Origin: an uncultured Eubacteriales bacterium
Lineage (GTDB): Bacteria; Bacillota; Clostridia; Oscillospirales; Oscillospiraceae
Assembly: GCA_900546255.1 (NCBI GenBank)
Contig: URCB01000021.1
Span: forward strand, 1-28,146
Length of the DNA stretch: 28,146 nt
Direction: 5' to 3'
The notes beneath the pieces were generated by a model, which saw only the letters and a list, made by a program, of their open reading frames with translations, ran no database searches and had not been told where the DNA came from. The position numbers and the translations under genes are program-made. Position 1 is the stretch's first letter. The number at the start of each line of letters is the position of its first letter. Positions 7,111 to 14,149 of this stretch are shown here, piece after piece.

Positions 7111-7922
7111 CCACTCTCCCCTCTCAGTTCATTGTGGACGCCTTCACCGACCAGCTCTTCGCCGGGAATCCCGCCGCCGTCTGTCTCCAGCCCCTGCCGG
7201 AGGCCCTGATGCAAAGGGTGGCCCAGGAGAACAACCTCTCCGAGACCGCTTTCCTGACGAAAACCGGCGACGACTATGCCCTGCGGTGGTTCACCCCCGC
7301 CGGGGAGATTGACCTCTGCGGCCACGCCACCCTGGCAGCCGCCCATGTGGTGCTCACCCAGCTGGAGCCCGGCCGGCAGCAGGTCACCTTCCACACCTGC
7401 AGCGGCCCCCTCCCCGTCCAGAAGCAGGGGGACCGGTACGAGATGGACTTCCCCGCCTACACCCTCTCCCCCGTCCCGGTGACCGAGGCCATGGCCGCCG
7501 CCTTCGGGGCCAGGCCCACCGCCGCCTACCTGGGCCGGGACCTGCTGTGCGTCTTTGACCGGGAGGAGACCGTGGGGGGCCTCACCCCGGACCAGGCGGC
7601 CCTCAGAGGGCTGGAGGGCCTCCTCCAACACGCCACCGCCCGGGGCCGGGCGGCAGACTGCGTCTCCCGCTCCTTTGCCCCCAAGTGCGGGGTGCCGGAG
7701 GACCCGGTGTGCGGCTCCGGCCACTGCCACATCTTCCCCTACTGGGCCCGGGTCCTGGGAAAGGACAATCTGGTGGCCTGGCAGGCCTCCCCCCGGGGCG
7801 GCACCCTCTACGGCACCCTGGAGGGGGACCGGGTGAAGCTGTCTGGAAAGGCCGTGATCTTCGCCGCCACCACGTTTTTCCTCCCTGGCGCTTCCCCTAT
7901 GGACCTGTCCCAGAAGCCCTAA
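7107..7922 (+). CDS. PhzF-family isomerase/epimerase
   Basis: Member of the PhzF superfamily with the diaminopimelate-epimerase fold, 271 residues. N-terminal signatures are VDAFTDQLFAGNPAAVC and NNLSETAFL, where Glu46 matches the catalytic Glu45 of PhzF. RWFTPAGEIDLCGHATLA follows, and in the C-terminal half EDPVCGSGHC marks the second pseudo-symmetric lobe. PhzF itself isomerises trans-2,3-dihydro-3-hydroxyanthranilate in phenazine synthesis, but no phenazine genes are present. Like most stand-alone homologues, its substrate is unknown. It is the last gene of the operon, overlapping rlmA by 4 nt, and is followed by an intrinsic terminator. Confidence 0.88.
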   Translation: MTTLPSQFIVDAFTDQLFAGNPAAVCLQPLPEALMQRVAQENNLSETAFLTKTGDDYALRWFTPAGEIDLCGHATLAAAHVVLTQLEPGRQQVTFHTCSGPLPVQKQGDRYEMDFPAYTLSPVPVTEAMAAAFGARPTAAYLGRDLLCVFDREETVGGLTPDQAALRGLEGLLQHATARGRAADCVSRSFAPKCGVPEDPVCGSGHCHIFPYWARVLGKDNLVAWQASPRGGTLYGTLEGDRVKLSGKAVIFAATTFFLPGASPMDLSQKP

Positions 7923-7932
7923 CTTTCCTCTG

Positions 7933-7966
7933 CGCCCCTGTCGGATGAACCGGCGGGGGCGTTTTT
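7933..7966 (+). terminator. Intrinsic terminator after the PhzF-like gene
   Basis: CGCCCCTGTCGG (7933-7944) pairs with CCGGCGGGGGCG (7950-7961) over 12 bp with two G-U wobbles and loop ATGAA, followed by TTTTT. Confidence 0.85.
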
Positions 7967-7982
7967 CTGCCCGGCAGCCGGG

Positions 7983-8011
7983 TTGCCATCCCTGGCATTG
8001 TGTCGTATAAT
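7983..8011 (+). promoter_or_regulatory. Strong sigma-A promoter for the HAD/DUF2200 genes
   Basis: TTGCCA (7983-7988), a 17-bp spacer and a perfect TATAAT (8006-8011), directly after the preceding terminator and about 35 nt before the HAD start codon. Confidence 0.8.
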
Positions 8012-8045
8012 ACGGGCAGCAATTCGGCACGAAAGGACAACCGCC

Positions 8046-8750
8046 ATGCGCAACGCCATTTTCTTTGACTTAGACGGCACCCTCACCGACTCCGGCCCGG
8101 GGATCATGAACTCCGCCCTCCCCGCCCTGGAACACTTCGGCATTCCGGTGGCAAACCGGGACCAGCTGCGGGTCTTCGTGGGCCCGCCCCTGCGGCAGAC
8201 CTTCGCCCGGTTCGGGGTGCCGGAGGCGGGGATCGAGGAGGCCATCCGGATCTTCCGGGCCCGGTACATCCCCATCGGCAAGTTTGAAAACACCCCCTAC
8301 CCCGGCATCGCGGACCTGCTGGCCCGGCTGCAGGCAGAGGGTTTCTCCCTGTATGTGGCCACTTCCAAGCCCCAGGTCACCGCCATCGAGGTGCTGGAGC
8401 ACTTCCAGCTGGCCCACCACTTCACCCTGATCTGCGGGGCCGACCCCGCCGTAGGCCGGGAGACCAAGGCCGACGTCATCGCCCACCTGCTGGCCCAGAT
8501 CGGGGACCCCGGCCGGGCCGTCATGGTGGGGGACACGGACTACGACGTGCTGGGGGCCAAGGACCACGGCATCCCCACCATCGGGGTCACCTGGGGGTAT
8601 GGGGAAGCTGCGGCCATGCAGGCCGCCGGCGCGGTGGCGCTGGCGGACACTCCGGAGGCCCTGCACACCTATTTGCAGGCCTTCGCCGCCCTTCCCGCCG
8701 GTTCCCCCTCTACCTTCCTAGAAAGGAGCCCACGTTATGGCAAGCAATGA
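8046..8750 (+). CDS. HAD-superfamily phosphatase (phosphoglycolate phosphatase-like)
   Basis: A 234-residue HAD hydrolase with an alpha-helical cap, of the Gph/PGP group. Motif I is DLDGT (nucleophile Asp8, acid/base Asp10), motif II is the Thr-Ser-Lys stretch in YVATSKPQ, the motif III lysine lies in GRETKADV, and motif IV is GDTDYD. It should remove phosphate from a small phosphorylated metabolite; phosphoglycolate, a nucleotide or a sugar phosphate are all possible. The start at 8046 follows GAAAGGA and a near-perfect promoter; the upstream in-frame ATG at 7983 overlaps the -35 and is unlikely. The C-terminal 15 or so residues read through the next gene's ribosome site and overlap its first 14 nt. 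Confidence 0.85.
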   Translation: MRNAIFFDLDGTLTDSGPGIMNSALPALEHFGIPVANRDQLRVFVGPPLRQTFARFGVPEAGIEEAIRIFRARYIPIGKFENTPYPGIADLLARLQAEGFSLYVATSKPQVTAIEVLEHFQLAHHFTLICGADPAVGRETKADVIAHLLAQIGDPGRAVMVGDTDYDVLGAKDHGIPTIGVTWGYGEAAAMQAAGAVALADTPEALHTYLQAFAALPAGSPSTFLERSPRYGKQ

Positions 8751-9099
8751 GACCGTTTTTCGCATGCGATTCGGGAAAATCTACCGTCTGCTGTTGGACA
8801 AGGCCGTCAAGAAAGGGCGGACCGAGGAGGAGGTCCACCAGGTGACCGCCTGGCTCACCGGGTATTCCCCGGAGTTTTTACTCCAGGCCATGGACACGGA
8901 CCTGACCTATGGGGACTTCTTCCGCCAGGCCCCCCACCCCAACCCCAACCGGGAGAAGATCAAAGGCGTGGTCTGCGGCGTGCGGGTGGAAGCTGTGGAG
9001 GACCCCCTCATGCGGGAGATGCGCTACCTGGACAAACTGGTGGACGAGCTGGCCAAAGGCAAGGCCATGGAGGCCGTCCTGCGGCAGAACGCCCGCTGA
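8737..9099 (+). CDS. DUF2200 family protein
   Basis: A 120-residue protein matching the pattern I know for DUF2200: FGKIYRLLLDKAVKKGRT near the start, a WLTGYS segment, FFRQAPHPNPNR, and the strongly conserved tail VCGVRVEAVEDPLMREMRYL followed by DKLVDELAKGKAMEAVL. No signal peptide or membrane segment is visible, so it should be cytoplasmic. No molecular function is established for the family. The start follows GAAAGGAG and overlaps the HAD gene by 14 nt in another frame, so the two are co-transcribed and perhaps translationally coupled. Confidence 0.85.
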   Translation: MASNETVFRMRFGKIYRLLLDKAVKKGRTEEEVHQVTAWLTGYSPEFLLQAMDTDLTYGDFFRQAPHPNPNREKIKGVVCGVRVEAVEDPLMREMRYLDKLVDELAKGKAMEAVLRQNAR

Positions 9100-9104
9100 A
9101 ATCG

Positions 9105-9154
9105 AAAAACCGGACCCAGCCCCCTTCTGAGAAGGGACTGGGTCCGGTTTTTTT
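9105..9154. terminator. Bidirectional intrinsic terminator between DUF2200 gene and recR
   Basis: AAAAACCGGACCCAG (9105-9119) pairs with CTGGGTCCGGTTTTT (9138-9152), with an inner CCCTTCT/AGAAGGG palindrome. T-runs are present on both strands, so it ends both the plus-strand HAD/DUF2200 transcript and the minus-strand recR transcript. Confidence 0.9.
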
Positions 9155-9176
9155 ACTGGGAAAGCGTGGCCGGCCC

Positions 9177-9779
9177 TCACATCTCCCGCCGGCCCTCCAG
9201 GGCCCGCATGAGGGTGGCGTCGTCGGCGTACTCCAGGTGGCCCCCCACCGGCACGCCGTAGGCCAGGCGGGTGACCTTCACCCCAAAGGGCTTGAGCAGC
9301 CGGGAGAGGTACATGGCGGTGGCCTCCCCCTCGGTGTCCGGGTTGGTGGCCATGATGACCTCCTGCACCTCCCCCTGGGCCACCCGGTCCAAGAGGGACT
9401 TGATGTGCAGGTCATCCGGCCCCACCCCGTTCATGGGGGAGAGGACCCCGTGGAGGACGTGGTACTTCCCCCGGTACTCCCGGGCCCGCTCCATGGCGAT
9501 GACGTCCTTGGGGTCGGCCACCACGCACACCTGGCTGCCGTCCCGCTTCTCACTGGCGCAGATGGGGCAGGGCCCCTCCCCCTGAGTGAGGTTCTGGCAG
9601 ACGGGACACAAGGCGATGGTCCGTTTGGCCTCCAGAATGGACTGGGCAAAGGTCTCCACCTCCCCCTCCGGCAGGGAGAGGACGAAGAAGGCCAGCCGCT
9701 GGGCGGTCTTATGCCCGATGCCCGGCAGGCGGGCAAACTGCTCCACCATTTTTTCTAAGGCGGGGGGAAAGTATTCCAT
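9177..9779 (-). CDS. recR: Recombination mediator RecR
   Basis: RecR acts with RecF/RecO to load RecA on single-stranded gaps. The 200-residue chain has the expected order: helix-hairpin-helix (LPGIGHKTAQRLA, about 18-30), a four-cysteine zinc finger (C58, C61, C71, C74), a Toprim domain beginning at VCVVADPKDV and containing the Glu/Asp-rich ATNPDTEGEATA stretch, and the Walker-B-like C-terminus RLAYGVPVGGHLEYAD. The length is normal. Unusually for many bacteria it is not next to dnaX and ybaB in this window; upstream is rpe, 121 nt away with two hairpins between. AAGGAAGGG upstream supports the ATG at 9779. Confidence 0.96.
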   Translation of the reverse strand: MEYFPPALEKMVEQFARLPGIGHKTAQRLAFFVLSLPEGEVETFAQSILEAKRTIALCPVCQNLTQGEGPCPICASEKRDGSQVCVVADPKDVIAMERAREYRGKYHVLHGVLSPMNGVGPDDLHIKSLLDRVAQGEVQEVIMATNPDTEGEATAMYLSRLLKPFGVKVTRLAYGVPVGGHLEYADDATLMRALEGRREM

Positions 9780-9807
9780 GGGTCAACCCTTCCTTTTCTC
9801 AAACTTG

Positions 9808-9875
9808 CCCGCCCCGGCAGGGCGGGACAGGGAACCGGCCTGGCCCAGGCGGCTTCGCCGCCCAGGCCAGACCGG
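9808..9875 (-). other. Two GC hairpins between rpe and recR
   Basis: CCCGCCC/GGGCGGG (9808-9826, loop CGGCA) and an imperfect 14-bp stem CTGGCCCAGGCGGC/GCCGCCCAGGCCAG (9840-9870, loop TTC) lie in the 121-nt gap. Neither is followed by a T-run on the minus strand, so they may act as mRNA-processing or stability elements, not terminators. Confidence 0.45.
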
Positions 9876-9900
9876 CATTGGCTGCGTGATCTGTGGGGGA

Positions 9901-10548
9901 TCATTCCCCCCGGAGGGCCCGGATGGCGCCCTCCACATCGGCTGCGCCGTAGATGGCGCTGCCGGCCACCAGGGTGTCCGCCCCGGCCTGCACCACTTGG
10001 CGGGCGGTGACGGGGTCAACCCCTCCGTCCACCTCCAGGCGGCAGTCCGGGTTATACTGGTCGATGTACCGGCGGATGGCGGCGATCTTGGGCAGCTGGT
10101 CAGCCATGAACTTCTGGCCGCCGAAGCCGGGCTCCACCGTCATCACCAGGATGAGGTCCACGTCCTTCACATAGGGCAGCACGGCCTCGGCCCCGGTGAT
10201 GGGCCGCAGGGCGATGCCCTTCTTCACCCCCCGCTTCTCCATGGCGGCCAGGGCCGCCTGGATGCCAGGGGGCATGTCCGCCTCCAGGTGGACCGAGAGA
10301 AGGTCCGCCCCGGCGTCGGCGAAGGCGTCGATGTACCGCACGGGCTTTTCGATCATCAGATGGACATCCAAAAACATGTCGGTGGCCTTCCGCAGGGACT
10401 TGACCACCGGCACCCCGATGCTGATGTTGGAGACAAACATCCCGTCCATCACATCCACATGGAGCCAGTCGGCGGTTTTCACCTTCTCCACGTCCCGGCC
10501 CAGGTGGGCAAAGTCGGCGGAGAGGATGGAGGGGGCAATCCGAATCAT
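9901..10548 (-). CDS. rpe: Ribulose-phosphate 3-epimerase
   Basis: Interconverts D-ribulose 5-phosphate and D-xylulose 5-phosphate in the pentose phosphate pathway. The 215-residue TIM barrel shows the family motifs in order: IAPSILSADFAHLG (N-terminus), HVDVMDGMFV with the metal-binding His and catalytic Asp, DVHLMI, MTVEPGFGGQKF (usually MSVNPGFGGQ), and EVDGGV with the second catalytic Asp. The length is typical. AAAGGA lies upstream of the ATG. It is transcribed from a near-consensus promoter at 10832-10860 and preceded by a leader of about 275 nt full of strong stems, which suggests post-initiation control. Confidence 0.95.
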   Translation of the reverse strand: MIRIAPSILSADFAHLGRDVEKVKTADWLHVDVMDGMFVSNISIGVPVVKSLRKATDMFLDVHLMIEKPVRYIDAFADAGADLLSVHLEADMPPGIQAALAAMEKRGVKKGIALRPITGAEAVLPYVKDVDLILVMTVEPGFGGQKFMADQLPKIAAIRRYIDQYNPDCRLEVDGGVDPVTARQVVQAGADTLVAGSAIYGAADVEGAIRALRGE

Positions 10549-10825
10549 AGCGTGTCATTCCTTTCTTGTCATCCGCGGAGGGCGGCCCGCTGGGGGGCAC
10601 ACATGGTTTCTCCGCCGCATAGGATACGGCAAGCGGCGGCGGGGATTTCCCGCCTAGGAGCCCCGGGACCGCCGTGGGGCCTCCCTCGCTCCCCGGACCT
10701 GCCTCTGCGGCGACGGCCCGGTGGCCCGCCGCATCATGATACCTTTTGGAACGGGTGCCGGCCCTGCCGGGGGCACTCCGGCGGCCCCCCGTTCCAAAAG
10801 CCAGAAGCAGGCGCTGCTGTGTTTC
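10549..10825 (-). ncRNA. Structured 5' leader or small RNA upstream of rpe
   Basis: From the expected start near 10825 the minus-strand transcript can form several strong stems. The first is a 13-bp perfect stem CTTTTGGAACGGG/CCCGTTCCAAAAG (10800-10788 with 10755-10743) holding an inner GTGCC/GGCAC hairpin. The others are a GGCG...CGCC stem near 10730-10710, a GGAGC...GGCTCC stem (about 10690-10657) and GGCGGG-AAAT-CCCCGCC (about 10654-10638). None matches a riboswitch, T-box, SRP, 6S, tmRNA or RNase P consensus that I can recall. A tiny ORF (10654-10737) lies inside. It could be a regulatory leader, a processed ncRNA or both. Confidence 0.45.
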
Positions 10826-10831
10826 CCTTCC

Positions 10832-10860
10832 ATTGTATCTGTCTTTTTCCTCCCTGTCAA
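10832..10860 (-). promoter_or_regulatory. Near-consensus sigma-A promoter for the rpe leader
   Basis: On the minus strand TTGACA (10860-10855), a 17-bp spacer and TACAAT (10837-10832). It lies back to back with the xpaC promoter, the two -35 boxes being only 13 bp apart, so one regulator could touch both. Confidence 0.8.
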
Positions 10861-10873
10861 CGGAAAGCAGTCC

Positions 10874-10902
10874 TTGACAGAGCATCACTGGGAAGGTAGA
10901 AT
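10874..10902 (+). promoter_or_regulatory. Near-consensus sigma-A promoter for xpaC-telA-TPM operon
   Basis: TTGACA (10874-10879), a 17-bp spacer and TAGAAT (10897-10902), about 50 nt before the xpaC start. Confidence 0.8.
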
Positions 10903-10954
10903 AGTATAAATACTTGAAAACCATTTCATTCCTTGGAAAGGACGGAGCTTTCCC

Positions 10955-11677
10955 ATGGCCAAACATAAAAAGCGCCCGGTCATTCCCATTTACGCCATTG
11001 CTGTGGTTTGGATTATCTTCACCCTGGTCCACCCGCTGTACCGGGTGTCTGACTATGTGACGGTGATCCTCCTGTCGGCAGTGGTCTTTATTGTGGCCAA
11101 GGGGATCTTCCCCACGGTGGAGTACGAGCTCCCCGATCCCCCCAAGGAGGAACCGGAGGCCCCGCCCAAAGAGGAGCCCGCCCCCGAAGCCGAGGCGGCC
11201 AAGGAGGAGGCCCCAGAGGAGCCTGCCTCCACCGGGGACCCCAAGATTGACGCTTTGGTCCTGGAGCGGGACCGGGCCATCCAGGAAATGCGCCGCCTCA
11301 ACGACGCCATCGAGGACGAGGAGATCTCCCGGCGGATCGACCAGTTGGAGGACGCCACCGGCAAGATCATCGACCAGGTGATCGCCCACCCGGAAAAACT
11401 CCCCCAGATCCGCAAATTTATGAACTACTACCTCCCCACCACCCTGAAGATCCTCAACGCCTACGACCGCATGGGCGCTGCCGGGGTGTCGGGGGAGAAC
11501 ATCGACGGTACCATGCACCGGATTGAAACCATCATGGACACCATTGTCATGGCCTTCCACAAGCAGCTGGACGCCCTCTTCCGGGATGAGGCCATGGACA
11601 TCGCCTCGGACATCACCGTCATGGAAACCCTGCTGGCCCAAGAGGGGCTGGCAGGCGACCAGCCGGACCTCCACTGA
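10955..11677 (+). CDS. xpaC: XpaC-like membrane protein (5-bromo-4-chloroindolyl phosphate hydrolysis family)
   Basis: A 240-residue protein with a lysine-rich N-terminus, two membrane helices (about 9-25 and 33-50), a Pro/Glu/Ala-rich linker (about 58-92) and a charged helical domain from about 95 to the end (KIDALVLERDRAIQEMRRLN, ISRRIDQLEDATGKI). The C-terminal half, including LPQIRKFMNYYLPTTLKIL, is the recognisable XpaC domain. The family name comes from a colony phenotype with an indolyl phosphate; a genuine phosphatase activity is doubtful and no catalytic motif is visible. XpaC is habitually paired with TelA, as here (15-nt gap). GAAAGGA precedes the start. A membrane-stress role together with TelA is inference from gene pairing. 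Confidence 0.85.
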   Translation: MAKHKKRPVIPIYAIAVVWIIFTLVHPLYRVSDYVTVILLSAVVFIVAKGIFPTVEYELPDPPKEEPEAPPKEEPAPEAEAAKEEAPEEPASTGDPKIDALVLERDRAIQEMRRLNDAIEDEEISRRIDQLEDATGKIIDQVIAHPEKLPQIRKFMNYYLPTTLKILNAYDRMGAAGVSGENIDGTMHRIETIMDTIVMAFHKQLDALFRDEAMDIASDITVMETLLAQEGLAGDQPDLH

Positions 11678-11692
11678 GAAAGGACTTGCCCC

Positions 11693-12865
11693 ATGGCAGA
11701 CGAATTCATTCCCGAATTGACCCTTAACCCCAACTCCCCCCTGGGCGGCCAGGCCCAAGCGGCCCCGCCCAAAGGGGCCGGCGCCCCCCAGCAGCCCGCC
11801 AGCGCCCCCCAGGACGGGGTGCCGGACACCGACCTGGACGAGGCCAAGCTCACCCCCGCCCAGCGCAAGGCGGTGGAGGCCTTCGCCAAAACCATCGACA
11901 TCACCGACAGCAACGTGGTGCTCCAGTACGGCGCCGCCGCCCAGAAAAACGTGTCGGAGTTCTCCGAGAACACCCTCCAGCAGATCCGCACCAAGGACCT
12001 GGGGGAGATTGGCGACACCCTGTCCGACCTGGTCCGCCAGCTCCAGGACTTCGACCCGGGGGAGGAGAAGAAGGGCCTCTCCGGCTTCTTCCGGCGGAAG
12101 AAGAACCAGCTGGCCACCCTGAAGGCCGGCTATGCCAAGGCCTCGGCCAATGTGGATAAGATTGTGGAAAATCTGGAGGCCCATCAGATCACCTTGATGA
12201 AAGATGTGGCCAACCTGGACCAGATGTTTGAGCTCAACGCCAAGTACCAGCAGGAGCTGACCATGTACATCCTGGCAGGGAAGAAGCGGCTGGCCCAGAT
12301 CCAGGCAGAGGACCTGGCCCAGCTGCAGCAGCAGGCCCAGGCCAGCGGCACCCAGGCCGATGCCCAAGCCTACAACGACATGGTCAGCCTGTGCAACCGC
12401 TTTGAAAAGAAACTCCACGACCTGGAACTGACCCGGATGATCTCCCTGCAAATGGGCCCCCAGACCCGGATGCTCCAAAACAACGACACGTTGATGATCG
12501 AGAAGATCCAGTCCAGCCTGGTCAACACCATCCCCCTGTGGAAGAGTCAGATGGTCCTGGCCCTGGGGCTGGAGCACGCCCGCCAAGCCACCGCCGCCCA
12601 GAACGCCGTGACGGAGATGACCAACAACCTCCTGCGGCAGAACGCGGACCTGCTGAAATCGGGCACCATCGAAACCGCCCGGGAAGCCGAGCGTTCCATC
12701 GTGGACCTGGAAACCCTCCGCCACACCAACCAGCAGCTCATGGATTCCCTGGACGAGGTGCTGCGCATCCAGACCGAGGGCGCCCAAAAACGGCGGGAGG
12801 CCGAGGCAGAGCTGGGCCGCATCGAAGGCGAGCTCAAGCAAAAGCTGCTGGCCCTGCGCACCTGA
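11693..12865 (+). CDS. telA: TelA/KlaA-family toxic-anion resistance protein
   Basis: A 390-residue protein, predicted cytoplasmic and mostly alpha-helical. A Pro/Ala/Gln-rich N-terminal tail (to about residue 45) precedes the TelA domain, which carries GLSGFFRRKKNQLATLKAGY, VDKIVENLEAHQITLMKDV and YQQELTMYILAGKKRL. Long coiled-coil-like heptads fill the C-terminal half. Plasmid TelA/KlaA is linked to tellurite resistance, and the Bacillus homologue YceH belongs to a stress-responsive operon; the molecular mechanism is not known. It lies between xpaC and the TPM-domain gene, so the three are expected to be expressed together from the promoter at 10874-10902. GAAAGGA precedes the start. Confidence 0.92.
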   Translation: MADEFIPELTLNPNSPLGGQAQAAPPKGAGAPQQPASAPQDGVPDTDLDEAKLTPAQRKAVEAFAKTIDITDSNVVLQYGAAAQKNVSEFSENTLQQIRTKDLGEIGDTLSDLVRQLQDFDPGEEKKGLSGFFRRKKNQLATLKAGYAKASANVDKIVENLEAHQITLMKDVANLDQMFELNAKYQQELTMYILAGKKRLAQIQAEDLAQLQQQAQASGTQADAQAYNDMVSLCNRFEKKLHDLELTRMISLQMGPQTRMLQNNDTLMIEKIQSSLVNTIPLWKSQMVLALGLEHARQATAAQNAVTEMTNNLLRQNADLLKSGTIETAREAERSIVDLETLRHTNQQLMDSLDEVLRIQTEGAQKRREAEAELGRIEGELKQKLLALRT

Positions 12866-12925
12866 GCCCTACCCCCTATCCTCCAGAAATCCCAGCGTTG
12901 GAGCACATTCGTTTGGGAGGTTCCT

Positions 12926-14059
12926 ATGAAATTTTTCCGAAAAACATCCGTCGCCGTCCTGCTTACCCTGTTGGTCATTGCCCTGTGCTGCGTCATTGGC
13001 TACACCCGGGCCGCCCCCAACACCCCCCAGGACATCTCCGATGCCCCCGCCCAGCAGGCCGGCGAGAGCGGATTAAACTATTACCTCAGTTGGATCGATG
13101 ACGACGCCGGCCTCTTCTCCATGGACACCACCGACACCCTGGCCCGGAGCAACCTGTCCCTCCACAGCAACTACGGCTGCCTCATGGCCATTCAGACCAT
13201 CAACTACCTCAACGGCCAGGACATCGAAACCTACGCCAAAAACCGGTTTGAGGAAACCGAACTGGGCAGCATGGACATGCTGCTGGTCATCGAAACCAGC
13301 AACCAGGCCTGGTACCTGGTCTACGGCGGCACCCTCCGCCCCTATGTGGAGGAGAGCGGCGTCACCCCCACCCTGTCCTCTGTGGTGTCCAGCAACCTGA
13401 ATGCCAGTTTCTTCCAGGGCGAAAGCGACCAGGGCATCCTCCGCCTTTTCGACGGGTTGGAGACCTGGTGCGCCGCGGCCCTCCCGGTGCTGGACCACAC
13501 CTCCTCCGGGTTCTCCTTCTTCTCTGGGGACAGCCGGGAGCAGAGCGTCTCCCTGGGGGATGTGCTCCAGGGGGTCCTGTTCACCTTACTGGTGAACATC
13601 TGGTGGATCATCCTGGTCTGGGTGGTCTTGAATGTGGTGGACCGGGTGCGGTTCCGCCGGTACATCACCCAGTATCCCCCGGGCACCCAGACCTTGATCC
13701 CCTTCCGGCCCATCCTCTTCTGGCACCGCCAGGGCTCCTCCTGGTACCGCCGGATGCTGGATTTGGTGGAACAGTTCCCAGAGGACGAGGATGACGACGG
13801 GGATTTCTCCGGCCGCTCCGCCACGGGAGAGGGCGACGCCTTCCACCAGGACTTCGGGGACAGCGAGGGCCCCAACCAGGGCGGCCCCTATACCGGCCCC
13901 GGCCCGGATGTGGGGCCCAACGCCGCCCACTTCCAGGGGAACTTCTCCCAAACCAGCAACCTATGGGGAGCGTGGCGCGCCTGCTGCCGCGCCGGCTGGA
14001 GCATGTTCCACACCTTCCAGCATCAGATCCGCCGCATGTTCGGCGGCCGGCGGATGTGA
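12926..14059 (+). CDS. TPM-domain (YgcG-like) membrane protein, third gene of the XpaC-TelA operon
   Basis: A 377-residue protein with an N-terminal hydrophobic signal or anchor (about 8-26), an extracytoplasmic region (about 30-210) that resembles the TPM/YgcG fold (DDDAGLFS, the AIQTINYLNGQDIETYAKNR segment, then GSMDMLLVIE), a second membrane helix (about 214-237) and a cytoplasmic tail. The tail has an acidic patch (EDEDDDGD) and a Gly/Pro-rich, aromatic, low-complexity end. TPM proteins are thought to be extracytoplasmic or thylakoid-lumen factors, some with phosphatase activity. Here the match is by pattern only and moderate. It is 60 nt after telA with its own GGGAGG site and probably forms an envelope-stress module with the two upstream genes. 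Alternative: a lineage-specific membrane protein with convergent features. Confidence 0.65.
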   Translation: MKFFRKTSVAVLLTLLVIALCCVIGYTRAAPNTPQDISDAPAQQAGESGLNYYLSWIDDDAGLFSMDTTDTLARSNLSLHSNYGCLMAIQTINYLNGQDIETYAKNRFEETELGSMDMLLVIETSNQAWYLVYGGTLRPYVEESGVTPTLSSVVSSNLNASFFQGESDQGILRLFDGLETWCAAALPVLDHTSSGFSFFSGDSREQSVSLGDVLQGVLFTLLVNIWWIILVWVVLNVVDRVRFRRYITQYPPGTQTLIPFRPILFWHRQGSSWYRRMLDLVEQFPEDEDDDGDFSGRSATGEGDAFHQDFGDSEGPNQGGPYTGPGPDVGPNAAHFQGNFSQTSNLWGAWRACCRAGWSMFHTFQHQIRRMFGGRRM

Positions 14060-14080
14060 GGCAGCCTCCCCTCTGCACTT

Positions 14081-14131
14081 GAAAAACACAGGCCTTGGGC
14101 TTTGCGGTTTCCCGCAGCCCAAGGCCTGTGT
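14081..14131 (-). terminator. Intrinsic terminator of trmB (shared convergent gap)
   Basis: ACACAGGCCTTGGGCT (14086-14101) pairs perfectly with AGCCCAAGGCCTGTGT (14116-14131). The T-run (GTTTTTC) is on the minus-strand side, so it mainly ends trmB, while the stem may also stop the plus-strand telA operon. Confidence 0.8.
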
Positions 14132-14149
14132 GTCCCTATGGATCTGCCG

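Noticed and set aside
10621..10720. Resemblance of the rpe leader (AGGCAGGTCCGGGGAGC on the minus strand) to RNase P RNA or SRP RNA cores
   Set aside because: The conserved blocks do not match: GGAAAGTCCG of RNase P and the GGAAGGNAGCAG tip of SRP RNA are both absent.
10743..10800. Bidirectional terminator between rpe and xpaC
   Set aside because: The 13-bp stem lies inside the rpe leader between divergent genes, so there is no transcript end to serve, and no T-run follows the minus-strand stem.
10100..12841. Very long open frame on the minus strand (about 913 codons) across rpe, its leader, xpaC and telA
   Set aside because: It is antisense to clear genes, with repetitive Gly/Val/Leu/His composition typical of reverse frames in GC-rich coding DNA, and it matches no family.
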